A DNA stretch of 11,108 nt from an uncultured Desulfovibrionaceae bacterium. Lineage in GTDB: Bacteria > Desulfobacterota > Desulfovibrionia > Desulfovibrionales > Desulfovibrionaceae. This document shows positions 1 to 7,368 of this stretch, piece by piece (positions within the stretch are counted from its first letter, which is position 1; every line of letters begins with the position of its first letter). The notes under the pieces were generated by a model. The model was not told where the DNA came from. It did no database searches and saw only the letters and a list, made by a program, of their open reading frames with translations. The position numbers and the translations under genes are program-made. The DNA lies in NCBI GenBank assembly GCA_947037905.1, contig CAMQUX010000027.1, positions 1-11,108 of the forward strand. The letters are read 5' to 3'.

Positions 1-1
1 T

Positions 2-1909
2 TTGCCACCAATAACAGGGCTTCTACTTGCAGGAGTTATCCTAGGGCCACATGTGTTAGGACTAATAGGTGAGGTTAAAGAGGTAGAAATTCTTGCAGAG
101 GTAGGGGTTATTCTTCTTTTATTTACAATTGGTTTAGAGTTCTCATTTGCAAAACTTTTAACACTACGCAAAGAAGCTTTAATAGGTGGTCCTTTACAAG
201 TATTTATCACAGTCATTGTTTGTTTTATTCTTGTATACTTTATGAGCCATATATTTGGATTGTCTCTTCTTATGGCCTGCTTAGTTTCATTAAGTAGTAC
301 CGCGATAGTTTTAAATATTCTTCAATCACTTGGTGAAATGAGCACTCGTCATGGGCGCTTTTGCTTAGGAGTTTTAATTTTTCAAGATATCATAGTAGTT
401 GCAATGATGTTGATGGTTCCTTTTTTAGATGTAAGTGATAATACTCCAATACTTCCACAAGTTGGGCTTCTTTTAGCTAAGACAGCAGGACTACTTTTTT
501 TCACAGTTATCGCAAGTCGTTATATAATTCCACGATTATTTTTAGCAGTAGCACGCACGCGTGATACAGCATATTTTTTGCTCATAGTTCTCTTAACATG
601 TTTTTCAGTTGCAAGCATAACATATATGGCAGGTTTATCGCTTTCTTTGGGGGCATTTCTCGCAGGAGTTGTAATTGCCGAGTCAGATTATAGCCACGAA
701 GCTCTTGTGGGTATTTTGCCCTTTAGAGAGATATTTACAGGCTTTTTCTTTATATCCATAGGCATGCTTTTAGATATGAGTTTTGTGATCGACTATCTTC
801 CATCTATAGCACTTGCAGTACTTATAATTGTCGTTTTAAAATCAATAATAGCATCAGTTTCAGGAGTAGCTGCAGGCTTATCTCTTCCAAGTGCGGTTGC
901 AGGTGGTATTATGCTCTCACAAGTTGGAGAATTTGCCTTTGTACTTGCACGTTCAGGGCTAGAGCATAAAATACTCGATGCGAAAGCGTATCAGTTTTTC
1001 TTAGCCATAGCGGTCATAACACTTTTTCTTACGCCACTTTTATTTTTTATTGCAAAAAAAGCAGAGCAAGGTTTAATGAAACTTCCCTTGCCCGAATTTT
1101 TACAAGCAGGCTTTGGATACAAGGTTAAAGAAAAATATTATATACAAGAAGATTTAACAGGGCATATAATAGTAATTGGCTATGGATTAACAGGACAACA
1201 GATAGTAAAAGCTGCAAAAAAATGGAAAATTCCTTATGTAATAATAGAGCTTAATCCAGATACAGTAGCAAGAGAAAGAGCAAATGGTGAGGAGATTTTT
1301 TTTGGAAACGCCGCACAGGGGTATATTTTACGCCATGCAAAAATAGAATCAGCGCAAATGGTAGTAGTGTCTGTTCCAGATAGTGTCGCAACAGGTAATA
1401 TTGTACGTGCAGCACGGGCAGAGAATCCTTTTGTGCAGATAATAGCACGAACACCTTACACTGGTTTAATTGCAGAACTGAAACAGGCAGGTGCTGATAT
1501 GGTAGTTGCAAATGAACTTGTAGCAAGTTATGAGGTGCTTTATAATGTGCTTGTGCAGATGCAAATAAGTAGAGAGACAGCAGAGTCTTTTGTTAGGCAA
1601 ACAAAAGATGAAACGCACCATATTTTTTCGCCCATAACAAGTGTCAGTGAAGCTTTTGTGCATTTACAGTTGCCAGATTTAACTATTTGGCGAATGTTTG
1701 TACAAGAGGGTAGCCCGTTTATGAATAAAACATTAATAGACTTAGATTTAAGAAATACTTACGGAGTAACAGTAGTAGCATTAAGGCGTGATGAGCAAGA
1801 TATATTTGCACCAAGTGCAACCGAGCTCTTAAAAATAAGTGATACGGTTTATGTGGCAGGAAAGATTGAGAATCTTGAGCAGATAAAAGATCTTTTTACT
1901 AAAAAATAA
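2..1909 (+). CDS. Kef/YbaL-type cation:proton antiporter with RCK domains (5' end missing)
   Basis: Inner-membrane monovalent cation:proton antiporter of the CPA2 family. The reading frame is open at the left edge. The first in-window residues (LPPITGLLLAG) match the interior of the first membrane region of this family, so the true start lies upstream and the TTG at position 2 is not a start. Numbering from that codon, residues 1 to about 375 are a chain of hydrophobic helices carrying family signatures: LLLFTIGLEFS, LSSTAIVLNIL, SLSLGAFLAGVVIAES and SQVGEFAF (306-313). Residues about 387-505 form an RCK_N (TrkA-N) Rossmann domain with the dinucleotide motif GYGLTG. About 560-635 is an RCK_C (TrkA-C) domain. 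The family exchanges K+ or Na+ for H+, and the RCK part gates transport in response to nucleotides. The ion specificity cannot be read from sequence. The stop is TAA, followed by an AT-rich gap and a terminator shared with the convergent gene. Confidence 0.93.
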   Translation: MPPITGLLLAGVILGPHVLGLIGEVKEVEILAEVGVILLLFTIGLEFSFAKLLTLRKEALIGGPLQVFITVIVCFILVYFMSHIFGLSLLMACLVSLSSTAIVLNILQSLGEMSTRHGRFCLGVLIFQDIIVVAMMLMVPFLDVSDNTPILPQVGLLLAKTAGLLFFTVIASRYIIPRLFLAVARTRDTAYFLLIVLLTCFSVASITYMAGLSLSLGAFLAGVVIAESDYSHEALVGILPFREIFTGFFFISIGMLLDMSFVIDYLPSIALAVLIIVVLKSIIASVSGVAAGLSLPSAVAGGIMLSQVGEFAFVLARSGLEHKILDAKAYQFFLAIAVITLFLTPLLFFIAKKAEQGLMKLPLPEFLQAGFGYKVKEKYYIQEDLTGHIIVIGYGLTGQQIVKAAKKWKIPYVIIELNPDTVARERANGEEIFFGNAAQGYILRHAKIESAQMVVVSVPDSVATGNIVRAARAENPFVQIIARTPYTGLIAELKQAGADMVVANELVASYEVLYNVLVQMQISRETAESFVRQTKDETHHIFSPITSVSEAFVHLQLPDLTIWRMFVQEGSPFMNKTLIDLDLRNTYGVTVVALRRDEQDIFAPSATELLKISDTVYVAGKIENLEQIKDLFTKK

Positions 1910-1955
1910 CACGCTAAAAAAATAAAATACTAAAGATAATACACTGAAAATACTA

Positions 1956-1982
1956 TATTGAAATAAGATATTGAAAATAAGA
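1956..1982. repeat. Short imperfect tandem repeat in AT-rich spacer
   Basis: Two adjacent copies, TATTGAAATAAGA and TATTGAAAATAAGA, differ by one added A. A looser related unit precedes them (ACTGAAAATA). They lie between the antiporter stop and the terminator. They look like slippage-prone low-complexity DNA and I assign no function. The rest of the 1910-2064 spacer holds nothing else I can support. Confidence 0.35.
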
Positions 1983-2064
1983 ATAAAAATGAAGTTATTG
2001 TCAAAAGAGCAGAGTAAAATAGATATTATTGGGCTTAGGAATATTTTTTAGAGCATTCTTCAAG

Positions 2065-2109
2065 AAAAAAAGAAAGGCAAATTTGCAGAGCAGTTTGTCT
2101 TTCTTTTTT
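2065..2109. terminator. Bidirectional intrinsic terminator between convergent genes
   Basis: The stem AAGAAAGGCAAA (2070-2081) pairs with TTTGTCTTTCTT (2094-2105). There is one G-U wobble on the plus-strand RNA, and the stem can extend by further A-T pairs on both sides (2066-2109). The loop is 12 nt. The A-run on the left and the T-run on the right provide a U-tract for either direction. It therefore suits termination of the plus-strand antiporter gene and of the minus-strand aminotransferase gene that ends at 2131. Confidence 0.8.
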
Positions 2110-2130
2110 GTTTTTATATAAGGGTATAAT

Positions 2131-3291
2131 TTATAAATTATTTTTGACTATTTCAATAATCTTTTTTTGCTCAGATTCTTTGAGATAAGCGTGCATAGGC
2201 AAGCTGAAAATACGATCTTTTAGGTCGTTTGAAACAGGAAAATCTTCAGCCTTATATGCTAAATCAGAAAAAGCCTCTTGCATCTGTAGTGGTTTTTGAT
2301 AGTAAATAACAGATGGGATATCTTCTTTTTGAAGTGCGCTCATAATATGTGCACGCTTTGAGCTATTTTCTGCAAGAAGTGAATACTGTGCCCAAATGGA
2401 TGTGCAGTTTTCAGGAATAAGCGGAGTAGTAAGCTCTTTACAAGTATTAAAATTTTTCGTGTATATCTCTGCAATACATTGTCTTTTTTCTATTTCTTCT
2501 GGAAAAATAGCAACTTTTGGAAGCATAATAGCAGCTTGCAAAGTATCCATTCTACCATTTATTCCAATGCGAGTATTGTTGTACTTATCGATACCTTGCC
2601 CATGAACGCGCAGGCTTCTGAGTATTTCAATAAGTTTATCGTCACTAGTAAAACACATTCCACCATCGCCATAACAGCCAAGCGGCTTAGCAGGGAAGAA
2701 AGAAGTACAGGCAATATCTCCAAAGCTACCACAGGTTTGATTATTATATTTTGCTCCAAACCCTTGTGCGGTATCTTCTATAACTTTCAGATTATGTTTT
2801 TTAGCTAGTGCTAAAATTGGCTCATAGTCTGCAGCTAAGCCAAAAAGATCAACAGGTACAATGGCAAATGGATTTAATGCCTTGTCTGTTTTTGGTAAAG
2901 GATAAATACTTGGGTCGTTTTTTTCAACAGCTTCTATGGCAAGAGCTAATTTTGCAGGGTCCATATTAAAAGTTCTTGGATCAATATCCACAAAAACAGG
3001 CACTGCACCTAAAATAGCTATGGTTTCTGCTGTTGCAAAAAATGTGAACGGAGTTGTAAAAATTACATCATTTGGTTTTACACCAAGTGCAAGATAGGCA
3101 AGAACAAGTGCGTCTGTACCAGATGCGCAACTAAGAGCATATTTTGCCCCACAAAAATCTGCAAGTTGTTTTTCAAGAGTCTCTATTTCTGGCCCAAGAA
3201 TATATTGTCCGTGTTCAAGCACAGTTTGAATATTACTATTAATTTGCTCTTTAAGGAGCGTATATTGTGTTTTTAAATCGATAAATTGCAT
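2131..3291 (-). CDS. DegT/DnrJ/EryC1/StrS-family sugar-nucleotide aminotransferase (WbpE-like)
   Basis: Cytosolic PLP-dependent aminotransferase, 386 residues. The family typically transfers an amino group from glutamate to a ketosugar nucleotide for surface polysaccharide or glycan synthesis. Motifs: N-terminal FIDLKTQY; LEHGQYILGPE (25-35); SGTDAL (57-62); TTPFTFFATAE (79-89); VFVDIDPRTFN; IED (171-173); and SFFPAKPLGCYGDGG, whose Lys202 should form the internal aldimine with PLP. VHGQ, RIGINGRMDTLQAA and SLPMHAYL near the C-terminus are also typical. Overall it most resembles WbpE/WlbC enzymes that act on UDP-linked 3-keto-hexuronic acid sugars, but the substrate is inferred. I chose the ATG at 3291 because it begins exactly at the family's N-terminus and has AGGA 5 nt upstream. 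A longer frame from 3393 would add 33 non-family residues and overlap polA. It lies 83 bp after polA, with no other glycan gene in the window. Confidence 0.93.
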   Translation of the reverse strand: MQFIDLKTQYTLLKEQINSNIQTVLEHGQYILGPEIETLEKQLADFCGAKYALSCASGTDALVLAYLALGVKPNDVIFTTPFTFFATAETIAILGAVPVFVDIDPRTFNMDPAKLALAIEAVEKNDPSIYPLPKTDKALNPFAIVPVDLFGLAADYEPILALAKKHNLKVIEDTAQGFGAKYNNQTCGSFGDIACTSFFPAKPLGCYGDGGMCFTSDDKLIEILRSLRVHGQGIDKYNNTRIGINGRMDTLQAAIMLPKVAIFPEEIEKRQCIAEIYTKNFNTCKELTTPLIPENCTSIWAQYSLLAENSSKRAHIMSALQKEDIPSVIYYQKPLQMQEAFSDLAYKAEDFPVSNDLKDRIFSLPMHAYLKESEQKKIIEIVKNNL

Positions 3292-3300
3292 ATAAATCCT
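3292..3300 (-). promoter_or_regulatory. Ribosome binding site that fixes the aminotransferase start
   Basis: On the minus strand, AGGA (3300-3297) precedes the ATG at 3291 by 5 nt (AGGATTTATATG). This supports the short form of the protein over an upstream in-frame start at 3393. Confidence 0.65.
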
Positions 3301-3374
3301 ATAATAAAGATAGTTATTAAAAAAAGTAATTAGCATGAGCTTATTATATTTGCAAACAAAAATGAATGCTAAAT

Positions 3375-6029
3375 TTAGTGTGTTTCTGACCAATTATTCC
3401 CAATACCAAGATCGACTTTTAAAGGAACTTTAAGTGTAACAATACCTTCCATGAGTTCTTTTAAAATTATGCTCGCAGCAGAAGCGTTTTCTTTTGGTAC
3501 TTCTAAAAGGAGCTCATCGTGAATTTGCAGAAGTAACTTTGCACCTAAATCTTGCAATTTATTATTTTTATGAACTTCTATCATGGCAAGTTTGATTATA
3601 TCTGCAGCGCTTCCTTGAATAACTGTATTGATAGCTTGTCTTTTTGCCTGTGAAAAAAGAAGCGCATTTTGAGAGTGTATATCTGCAATAATTCTTCTTC
3701 TGCCAGTAAGTGTTGTTACGTAACCAATTTCTTGTGTTTCTATGATTGTTTTTTCATAAAATTTGCGCAAAATACTCAGTTTTTCAAAATATCTTTCAAT
3801 AAAAGCTTTTGCTTCTGCTGTTGATATTCCAAGCTCTTTGCTCAGCTTTTGTGGTCCCATGCCATACACAATACCAAAATTGATTGTTTTTGCATTACGT
3901 CTTTGCTCTGTAGACACATCTTCAGCAGCCACATCAAAAAGCAGTGCCGCTGTTCTTGTATGAATATCTGCATCTTCTTGATATGCCCTTAATAGCTCAG
4001 GGTCTTCAGAAAAATGGCTCAGAACTCGTAGTTCAATTTGAGAATAATCAGCTCCCACAAGAGAATAGTTTTCTTTAGCAATAAAGCACGAACGCATACG
4101 CTCGCCTTGCTTCCCACGTACTGGAATATTTTGTAAATTAGGGTTTGAACTTGAAAGCCTTCCTGTTGCAGTTGCTAGCTGATTAAAATGCGTGTATATA
4201 CGATCATTTTTATCTGCAAGTAGCGGTAGTGGCTCAAGGTAGGTAGAGCGGAGCTTTTCGAGGGTTCTAAATTCAAGCAGTGCATCAATAACAGGATGCT
4301 GCCCTAGAAGTTTTTCTAACACATCACTTGCTGTTGAAAGTGCGCCTGTTGGAGTTTTAGCACCAGTTTTAAGCCCTAAATCAGTAAAAAGAACTTCGCC
4401 AAGTTGCTGGCTTGAGCGGATATTGAATTCTTTATTCGCATGCTTATAAATAGTTTCTTTTAATTTATCAAGCTCAGTACTTACCTCTTTTAAAAAGCTT
4501 TGGAAAGCTTGTTTATCAATGGCAATGCCTTCTTTTTCCATGGCAACAAGTACAGATACAAGTGGAAGTTCAATATCATTTAGCAATGGTTCTAAATGTG
4601 CATTTTTAATTTGCTCATGAATTGTAACGTAGTAGGCAGAAAGAGCAAGAGCTTCTGTATTTTCCTGCACTTGTATATCTTGTGTAGATTCAAAATCGTG
4701 CGAGAATATTTTACGTTTAAGATTAGCTAAATCATAATTTCTTTCTTCAGGATTAAGCAAATAACTTGCAATGCTTAAATCGAACCATTTTTCTAAAGGG
4801 ATATTTTTCCAAATATCATCTGCTCGTAAAAGATTTTGCACAGAATGAGTAATGAGTATTTTTGCCTGTTTTAGAAAAGGAATAAGCTCACTTATATCAC
4901 TAGCATAGATAAATTCTTTATTATCAAGGCTGATACAAAGTCCATCATCTAACATAAGTAGTGCGATGTTTTTTTCTTTTAGTAAAGGAAACTGTTCAGC
5001 TGATAGTTTATCTCTTGTTATAAGCGGTTTTGGGCTATCAAAAAGAGAAAGTTGGTTTGATTGTGAATTTTTTTGTACGCCAGTAGAGGCACTGGTATTT
5101 TTTGTACTTGCAGAATTTTTGCCCGCTATAGCTGTAGCATTTTCTTCTGCAAAAAGATTATGATATTCCCGCATAAGGCTTTTAAATTCATAATTTTTTA
5201 GAAATTCTAAAAGAGCTTCCGTATTTATTTCTTGCACTTTCATATCTTCAGCATGAGGTGTGCAGGACTCTGTTGCAAGAGTTGTTAGTTTTCTAAACAG
5301 AAACGCATCATCAAAGTTATCAGCAAGTTTAGTTTGTATTTTTGCAGGGAGCTTGTCTATATTTTCTTGTATATCCTCAAGAGTCGGATAGTCTTTCATA
5401 ATTTGCAAAGCAGTTTTTGGCCCAATACCAGGCACTCCTGGAATATTATCTGCAGAGTCTCCAATAAGAGCCTGATAACCCGCCCATTGTTGTGGTGTGA
5501 GTGATGATTCTTCTTGAAAAGATGCAATAGTGGTGAGTTTTTCGCTTTTAGCAACAGGATCCCAAAGAAAAACATTCTCATCAAGGCACTGTTTAAAATC
5601 TTTATCTGCACCAACAATGACAATTGGCATTTCCTTTTTTAAATGCTCCGCATAACTTGCAATATAGTCATCTGCCTCAAAATTTTCTGAACAGATAACA
5701 GTAATACCAAGAAGTTTCACACACTCCATCATAGGCTCAGTTTGCATGGTGAGCTCTTCTGGTCTTTTTTGGCGCTGTGCTTTATAGGCAGGATAGAGTT
5801 CGTGCCGAAAGTTTTTACCTTTTCCATCGAGGAAAAAGACAATATGTTCAGGTTTTTGTTCGTGTAGGATTTTTAAAAGCAGACGTAAGATAAAAAACAC
5901 AGCATTTGATGGTCTGCCATCAGATGTTCTCATATCTCGATAAGCATAGAAGCCTCTGTAAAAAAAAGCATTTCCATCTATTAAGTATGCTGGTTTTTGA
6001 CTAAGGGAAAGTTTTTTTTCTAAAGTCAT
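3375..6029 (-). CDS. polA: DNA polymerase I
   Basis: Family A DNA polymerase, 884 residues, for Okazaki-fragment processing and repair synthesis. The 5'-nuclease/flap domain (about 1-295) has LIDGN (17-21), FLDGK (66-70), EADD (118-121), GADKD (140-144) and GDSADNIPGVPGIG (190-203), the last leading into a helix-hairpin-helix. A Ser/Asn/Thr-rich linker (about 296-332) follows and contains QLSLF (326-330), a consensus beta-clamp-binding peptide. The 3'-5' exonuclease region (about 335-485) has lost the catalytic DxE, and only Asp417 (FDLSIASYLLN) is recognisable. The polymerase domain (about 490-884) is intact: motif A DYSQIELR (661-668), motif B RRNAKTINFGIVYG (710-723, with Phe718 favouring dNTPs over ddNTPs by analogy) and motif C QIHDE (835-839). 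The ATG at 6029 has AAGG 9 nt upstream and puts the YLIDGN strand at the usual distance. The length is normal for the family. Confidence 0.97.
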   Translation of the reverse strand: MTLEKKLSLSQKPAYLIDGNAFFYRGFYAYRDMRTSDGRPSNAVFFILRLLLKILHEQKPEHIVFFLDGKGKNFRHELYPAYKAQRQKRPEELTMQTEPMMECVKLLGITVICSENFEADDYIASYAEHLKKEMPIVIVGADKDFKQCLDENVFLWDPVAKSEKLTTIASFQEESSLTPQQWAGYQALIGDSADNIPGVPGIGPKTALQIMKDYPTLEDIQENIDKLPAKIQTKLADNFDDAFLFRKLTTLATESCTPHAEDMKVQEINTEALLEFLKNYEFKSLMREYHNLFAEENATAIAGKNSASTKNTSASTGVQKNSQSNQLSLFDSPKPLITRDKLSAEQFPLLKEKNIALLMLDDGLCISLDNKEFIYASDISELIPFLKQAKILITHSVQNLLRADDIWKNIPLEKWFDLSIASYLLNPEERNYDLANLKRKIFSHDFESTQDIQVQENTEALALSAYYVTIHEQIKNAHLEPLLNDIELPLVSVLVAMEKEGIAIDKQAFQSFLKEVSTELDKLKETIYKHANKEFNIRSSQQLGEVLFTDLGLKTGAKTPTGALSTASDVLEKLLGQHPVIDALLEFRTLEKLRSTYLEPLPLLADKNDRIYTHFNQLATATGRLSSSNPNLQNIPVRGKQGERMRSCFIAKENYSLVGADYSQIELRVLSHFSEDPELLRAYQEDADIHTRTAALLFDVAAEDVSTEQRRNAKTINFGIVYGMGPQKLSKELGISTAEAKAFIERYFEKLSILRKFYEKTIIETQEIGYVTTLTGRRRIIADIHSQNALLFSQAKRQAINTVIQGSAADIIKLAMIEVHKNNKLQDLGAKLLLQIHDELLLEVPKENASAASIILKELMEGIVTLKVPLKVDLGIGNNWSETH

Positions 6030-6053
6030 GTAAAGAAACCTTTAAAGAAGATA

Positions 6054-6135
6054 TTAAATAGATTGGAAGTACATGCTTCCGCCCTCAAGTATTTTTAGTA
6101 GAAATATTTTAGGATTTTGTTCCTAGTTCTTTAAA
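6054..6135 (-). pseudogene. Decayed tandem copy of the DHH gene 3' end
   Basis: This stretch is a diverged duplicate of the end of the neighbouring DHH phosphoesterase gene, offset by 102 bp. By hand, 44 of 58 aligned bases match (6065-6122 against 6167-6224), including an identical 12-mer, AAGTATTTTTAG. On the minus strand it reads EQNPKIFLLKILEGGS then MYFQSI and a stop, against GQDPEMFLLKILGGGS then THFRPV and a stop in the DHH gene. Just upstream, an in-frame TAG and a shift to FKEL (against LEVL) show that it is broken. It has no start or binding site of its own. It occupies most of the 126 bp between the DHH gene and polA. I infer a tandem duplication, or a nearly deleted paralogue. Confidence 0.8.
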
Positions 6136-6155
6136 TAAATATTAAAAGAAAAAGA

Positions 6156-7135
6156 TTAAACAGGTCGGAAGTGGGTGCTACCACCACCAAGTATTTTTAG
6201 CAGAAACATTTCAGGGTCTTGCCCATCAAGTACTTCAAGAGGAATTTCTGCGCGTGCTGCCTGACTGTGCCCACCGGCTGAACCGTACGCACTAAAGGTA
6301 CTTGCGGCAATTTTACCCATATCTTTTCGTAGTCCATCGCCTCGAAAAATAAGCACAAGCTGGTCTTCGTATACGCCAGATATAACAATCCAAGGTACAC
6401 CTTGTACACGCATGTAGAAATCTGCAACAATAACAAGAAGATCAGGTGATTCTACATTTCCCATATGAGCAAAAAGGCTCGTGTTCACATGGCGCATTTT
6501 ATAGAATGCACGAGAAATATATTGCACCCAATTAAGGTGAAATTCACTTTTAACAATGCGTTTTATCATAGCATGATCAGTGTATTTAGCGAGATATTTA
6601 AAGGCAGCCATATCTGGATCAATAAAATCTCTTTCAAAGCTCATGGTGTCAGTTTTTATGCCATAAAGTAACGCAGAAGCAAGCAGTGTTGCAGGGCGAA
6701 TTTTAAGATTATAAAGATATTCTGTAAGCATAGTAGCAGTTGCCCCGTATTGCGGACGAATATCAGTAAGTGTTGCAGTGGTTGGGTGCTCTGGTAAAAT
6801 AGGGTGGTGATCGATAACTATCCTGCAAATTTTGGGTGATGGTGTGGTTGAGAGTCCACAAGTGCAAAACGGTCATATTCGGTAGCCATGCCATCTGTAA
6901 GCATTTTTGTTGGGATACGAAGATATTTTATCATGGCAAGATTATCAGGTCGTTTTATTTCATTAACCTGTGCAATATCAACACATTTCACTCGTCTCAC
7001 TAAAATTCGACGAAGCGCAAGAGCAGAGCTTAAAGCATCAGGATCAGCGTTAATAAGAATAAGCCATCTCTCTTCTTTTTTAAGCAAAGAAAGAAGTGTT
7101 GCAATTTGTTCGTCTAAGTTTTTAAAATATGCCAT
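6156..7135 (-). pseudogene. DHH/DHHA1 phosphoesterase (NrnA-like), interrupted by a -1 frameshift
   Basis: Two overlapping frames together encode one DHH-superfamily protein of about 326 residues. Members such as NrnA degrade nanoRNA or pAp, and others act on cyclic dinucleotides; the substrate here is unknown. The first frame (7135-6818, 105 residues) carries motif I, NADPDA, and motif II, LVDSQP, then reads HHHPKFAG and stops at TAG. The second frame, one base back, is open from 6872 to 6156. It carries motif III, VIDHHP, then DIRPQYGATATMLTEYL, a DHHA1 domain with GSAGGHSQAARAEIP, and the tail FLLKILGGGSTHFRPV. All catalytic motifs survive and there is only one lesion. It may be a recent pseudogene, a base-calling error or a recoded gene. 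The ATG at 7135 follows an in-frame TAA by 9 nt, which limits the start, but it has no good Shine-Dalgarno site. Sampled lines here (42-60% G+C) are richer than polA (about 33%). Confidence 0.85.
6830..6836 (-). other. Slippery heptamer C CCA AAA at the DHH frame change
   Basis: In the upstream frame the codons read CAC CCA AAA TTT GCA GGA TAG. The seven bases C CCA AAA fit the X XXY YYZ pattern of -1 frameshift sites, and a -1 slip there joins HHHPK directly to ICRIVIDHHP. The shift must fall between the family-like HHHP and the TAG at 6818, a gap of about 15 nt, and the heptamer is inside it. There is no convincing stimulatory stem: TTGCAG can pair with a distant CTGCAA, but it begins too close to the heptamer. 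Function is unproven. Confidence 0.3.
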
Positions 7136-7160
7136 AAATATGTTTTACTAGAGAGATCTC

Positions 7161-7189
7161 AGTATTTTCCCATAAAATATTTGCTACAA
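7161..7189 (-). promoter_or_regulatory. Possible weak promoter for the DHH gene
   Basis: On the minus strand, TTGTAG (7189-7184) and AATACT (7166-7161) are separated by 17 nt. This would place transcription start about 18 nt before the ATG at 7135. Matches to the sigma-70 consensus are only partial (3/6 and 4/6). It is offered because the DHH gene lies after a terminator-like region and needs a promoter of its own. Confidence 0.25.
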
Positions 7190-7224
7190 TTCACCTTAAT
7201 TGTAATCTTTTTAAACAAGAGAGT

Positions 7225-7259
7225 ATAGCTATTTTTTAAAAAAAACAGCTATTTTTTTT
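7225..7259 (+). terminator. Plus-oriented hairpin with T-run, no gene upstream
   Basis: ATAGCT (7225-7230) pairs with AGCTAT (7247-7252). Inside is an A/C mismatch followed by a T-run facing an A-run. Seven or more T residues follow directly (7253-7259), as in an intrinsic terminator read on the plus strand. Both neighbouring genes are on the minus strand, so it would only stop antisense transcription. It may simply be low-complexity DNA in a very AT-rich gap. Confidence 0.3.
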
Positions 7260-7284
7260 AGGTGTTTGCAGAAAAAAATAAAAA

Positions 7285-7348
7285 CCATAGTGAAAAAACA
7301 AAAAAAATAAGAAATAAAAAAATGATAATTTATCCACTATGGTGGATA
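7285..7348 (-). terminator. Terminator region with two overlapping hairpins
   Basis: This lies 21 bp after the helicase stop. A perfect 7-bp stem, TATCCAC (7348-7342) with GTGGATA (7337-7331), encloses a 4-nt loop. A T-run starts several bases later. A second perfect inverted repeat, CCATAGTG (7342-7335) with CACTATGG (7292-7285), has a 42-nt loop and runs straight into TTTTTATTTTTTT. The two stems share bases 7335-7342, so they exclude each other. Termination of the EndoQ-helicase transcript is the likely role. Confidence 0.55.
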
Positions 7349-7368
7349 GTTTTACCTAGGTATACTGA

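Noticed and set aside
1989..2051. 20-codon plus-strand open frame after the antiporter
   Set aside because: It lacks a clear Shine-Dalgarno site, has no recognisable sequence, and lies in low-complexity DNA before the terminator.
3292..3393. 33-codon upstream extension of the aminotransferase frame
   Set aside because: The extra residues are not family-like and overlap polA by 19 nt. The internal ATG at 3291 has AGGA at good spacing and begins at the family N-terminus.
6156..6731. Independent 191-residue protein starting at the ATG at 6731
   Set aside because: The frame is open further upstream to 6872 and encodes motif III (VIDHHP) before that ATG, so it is the second part of the DHH protein rather than a separate gene.
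7153..7170. Tiny leader peptide MGKY before the DHH gene
   Set aside because: It has only four codons, and the upstream AAGGTGA is too far from its ATG to act as its ribosome binding site.
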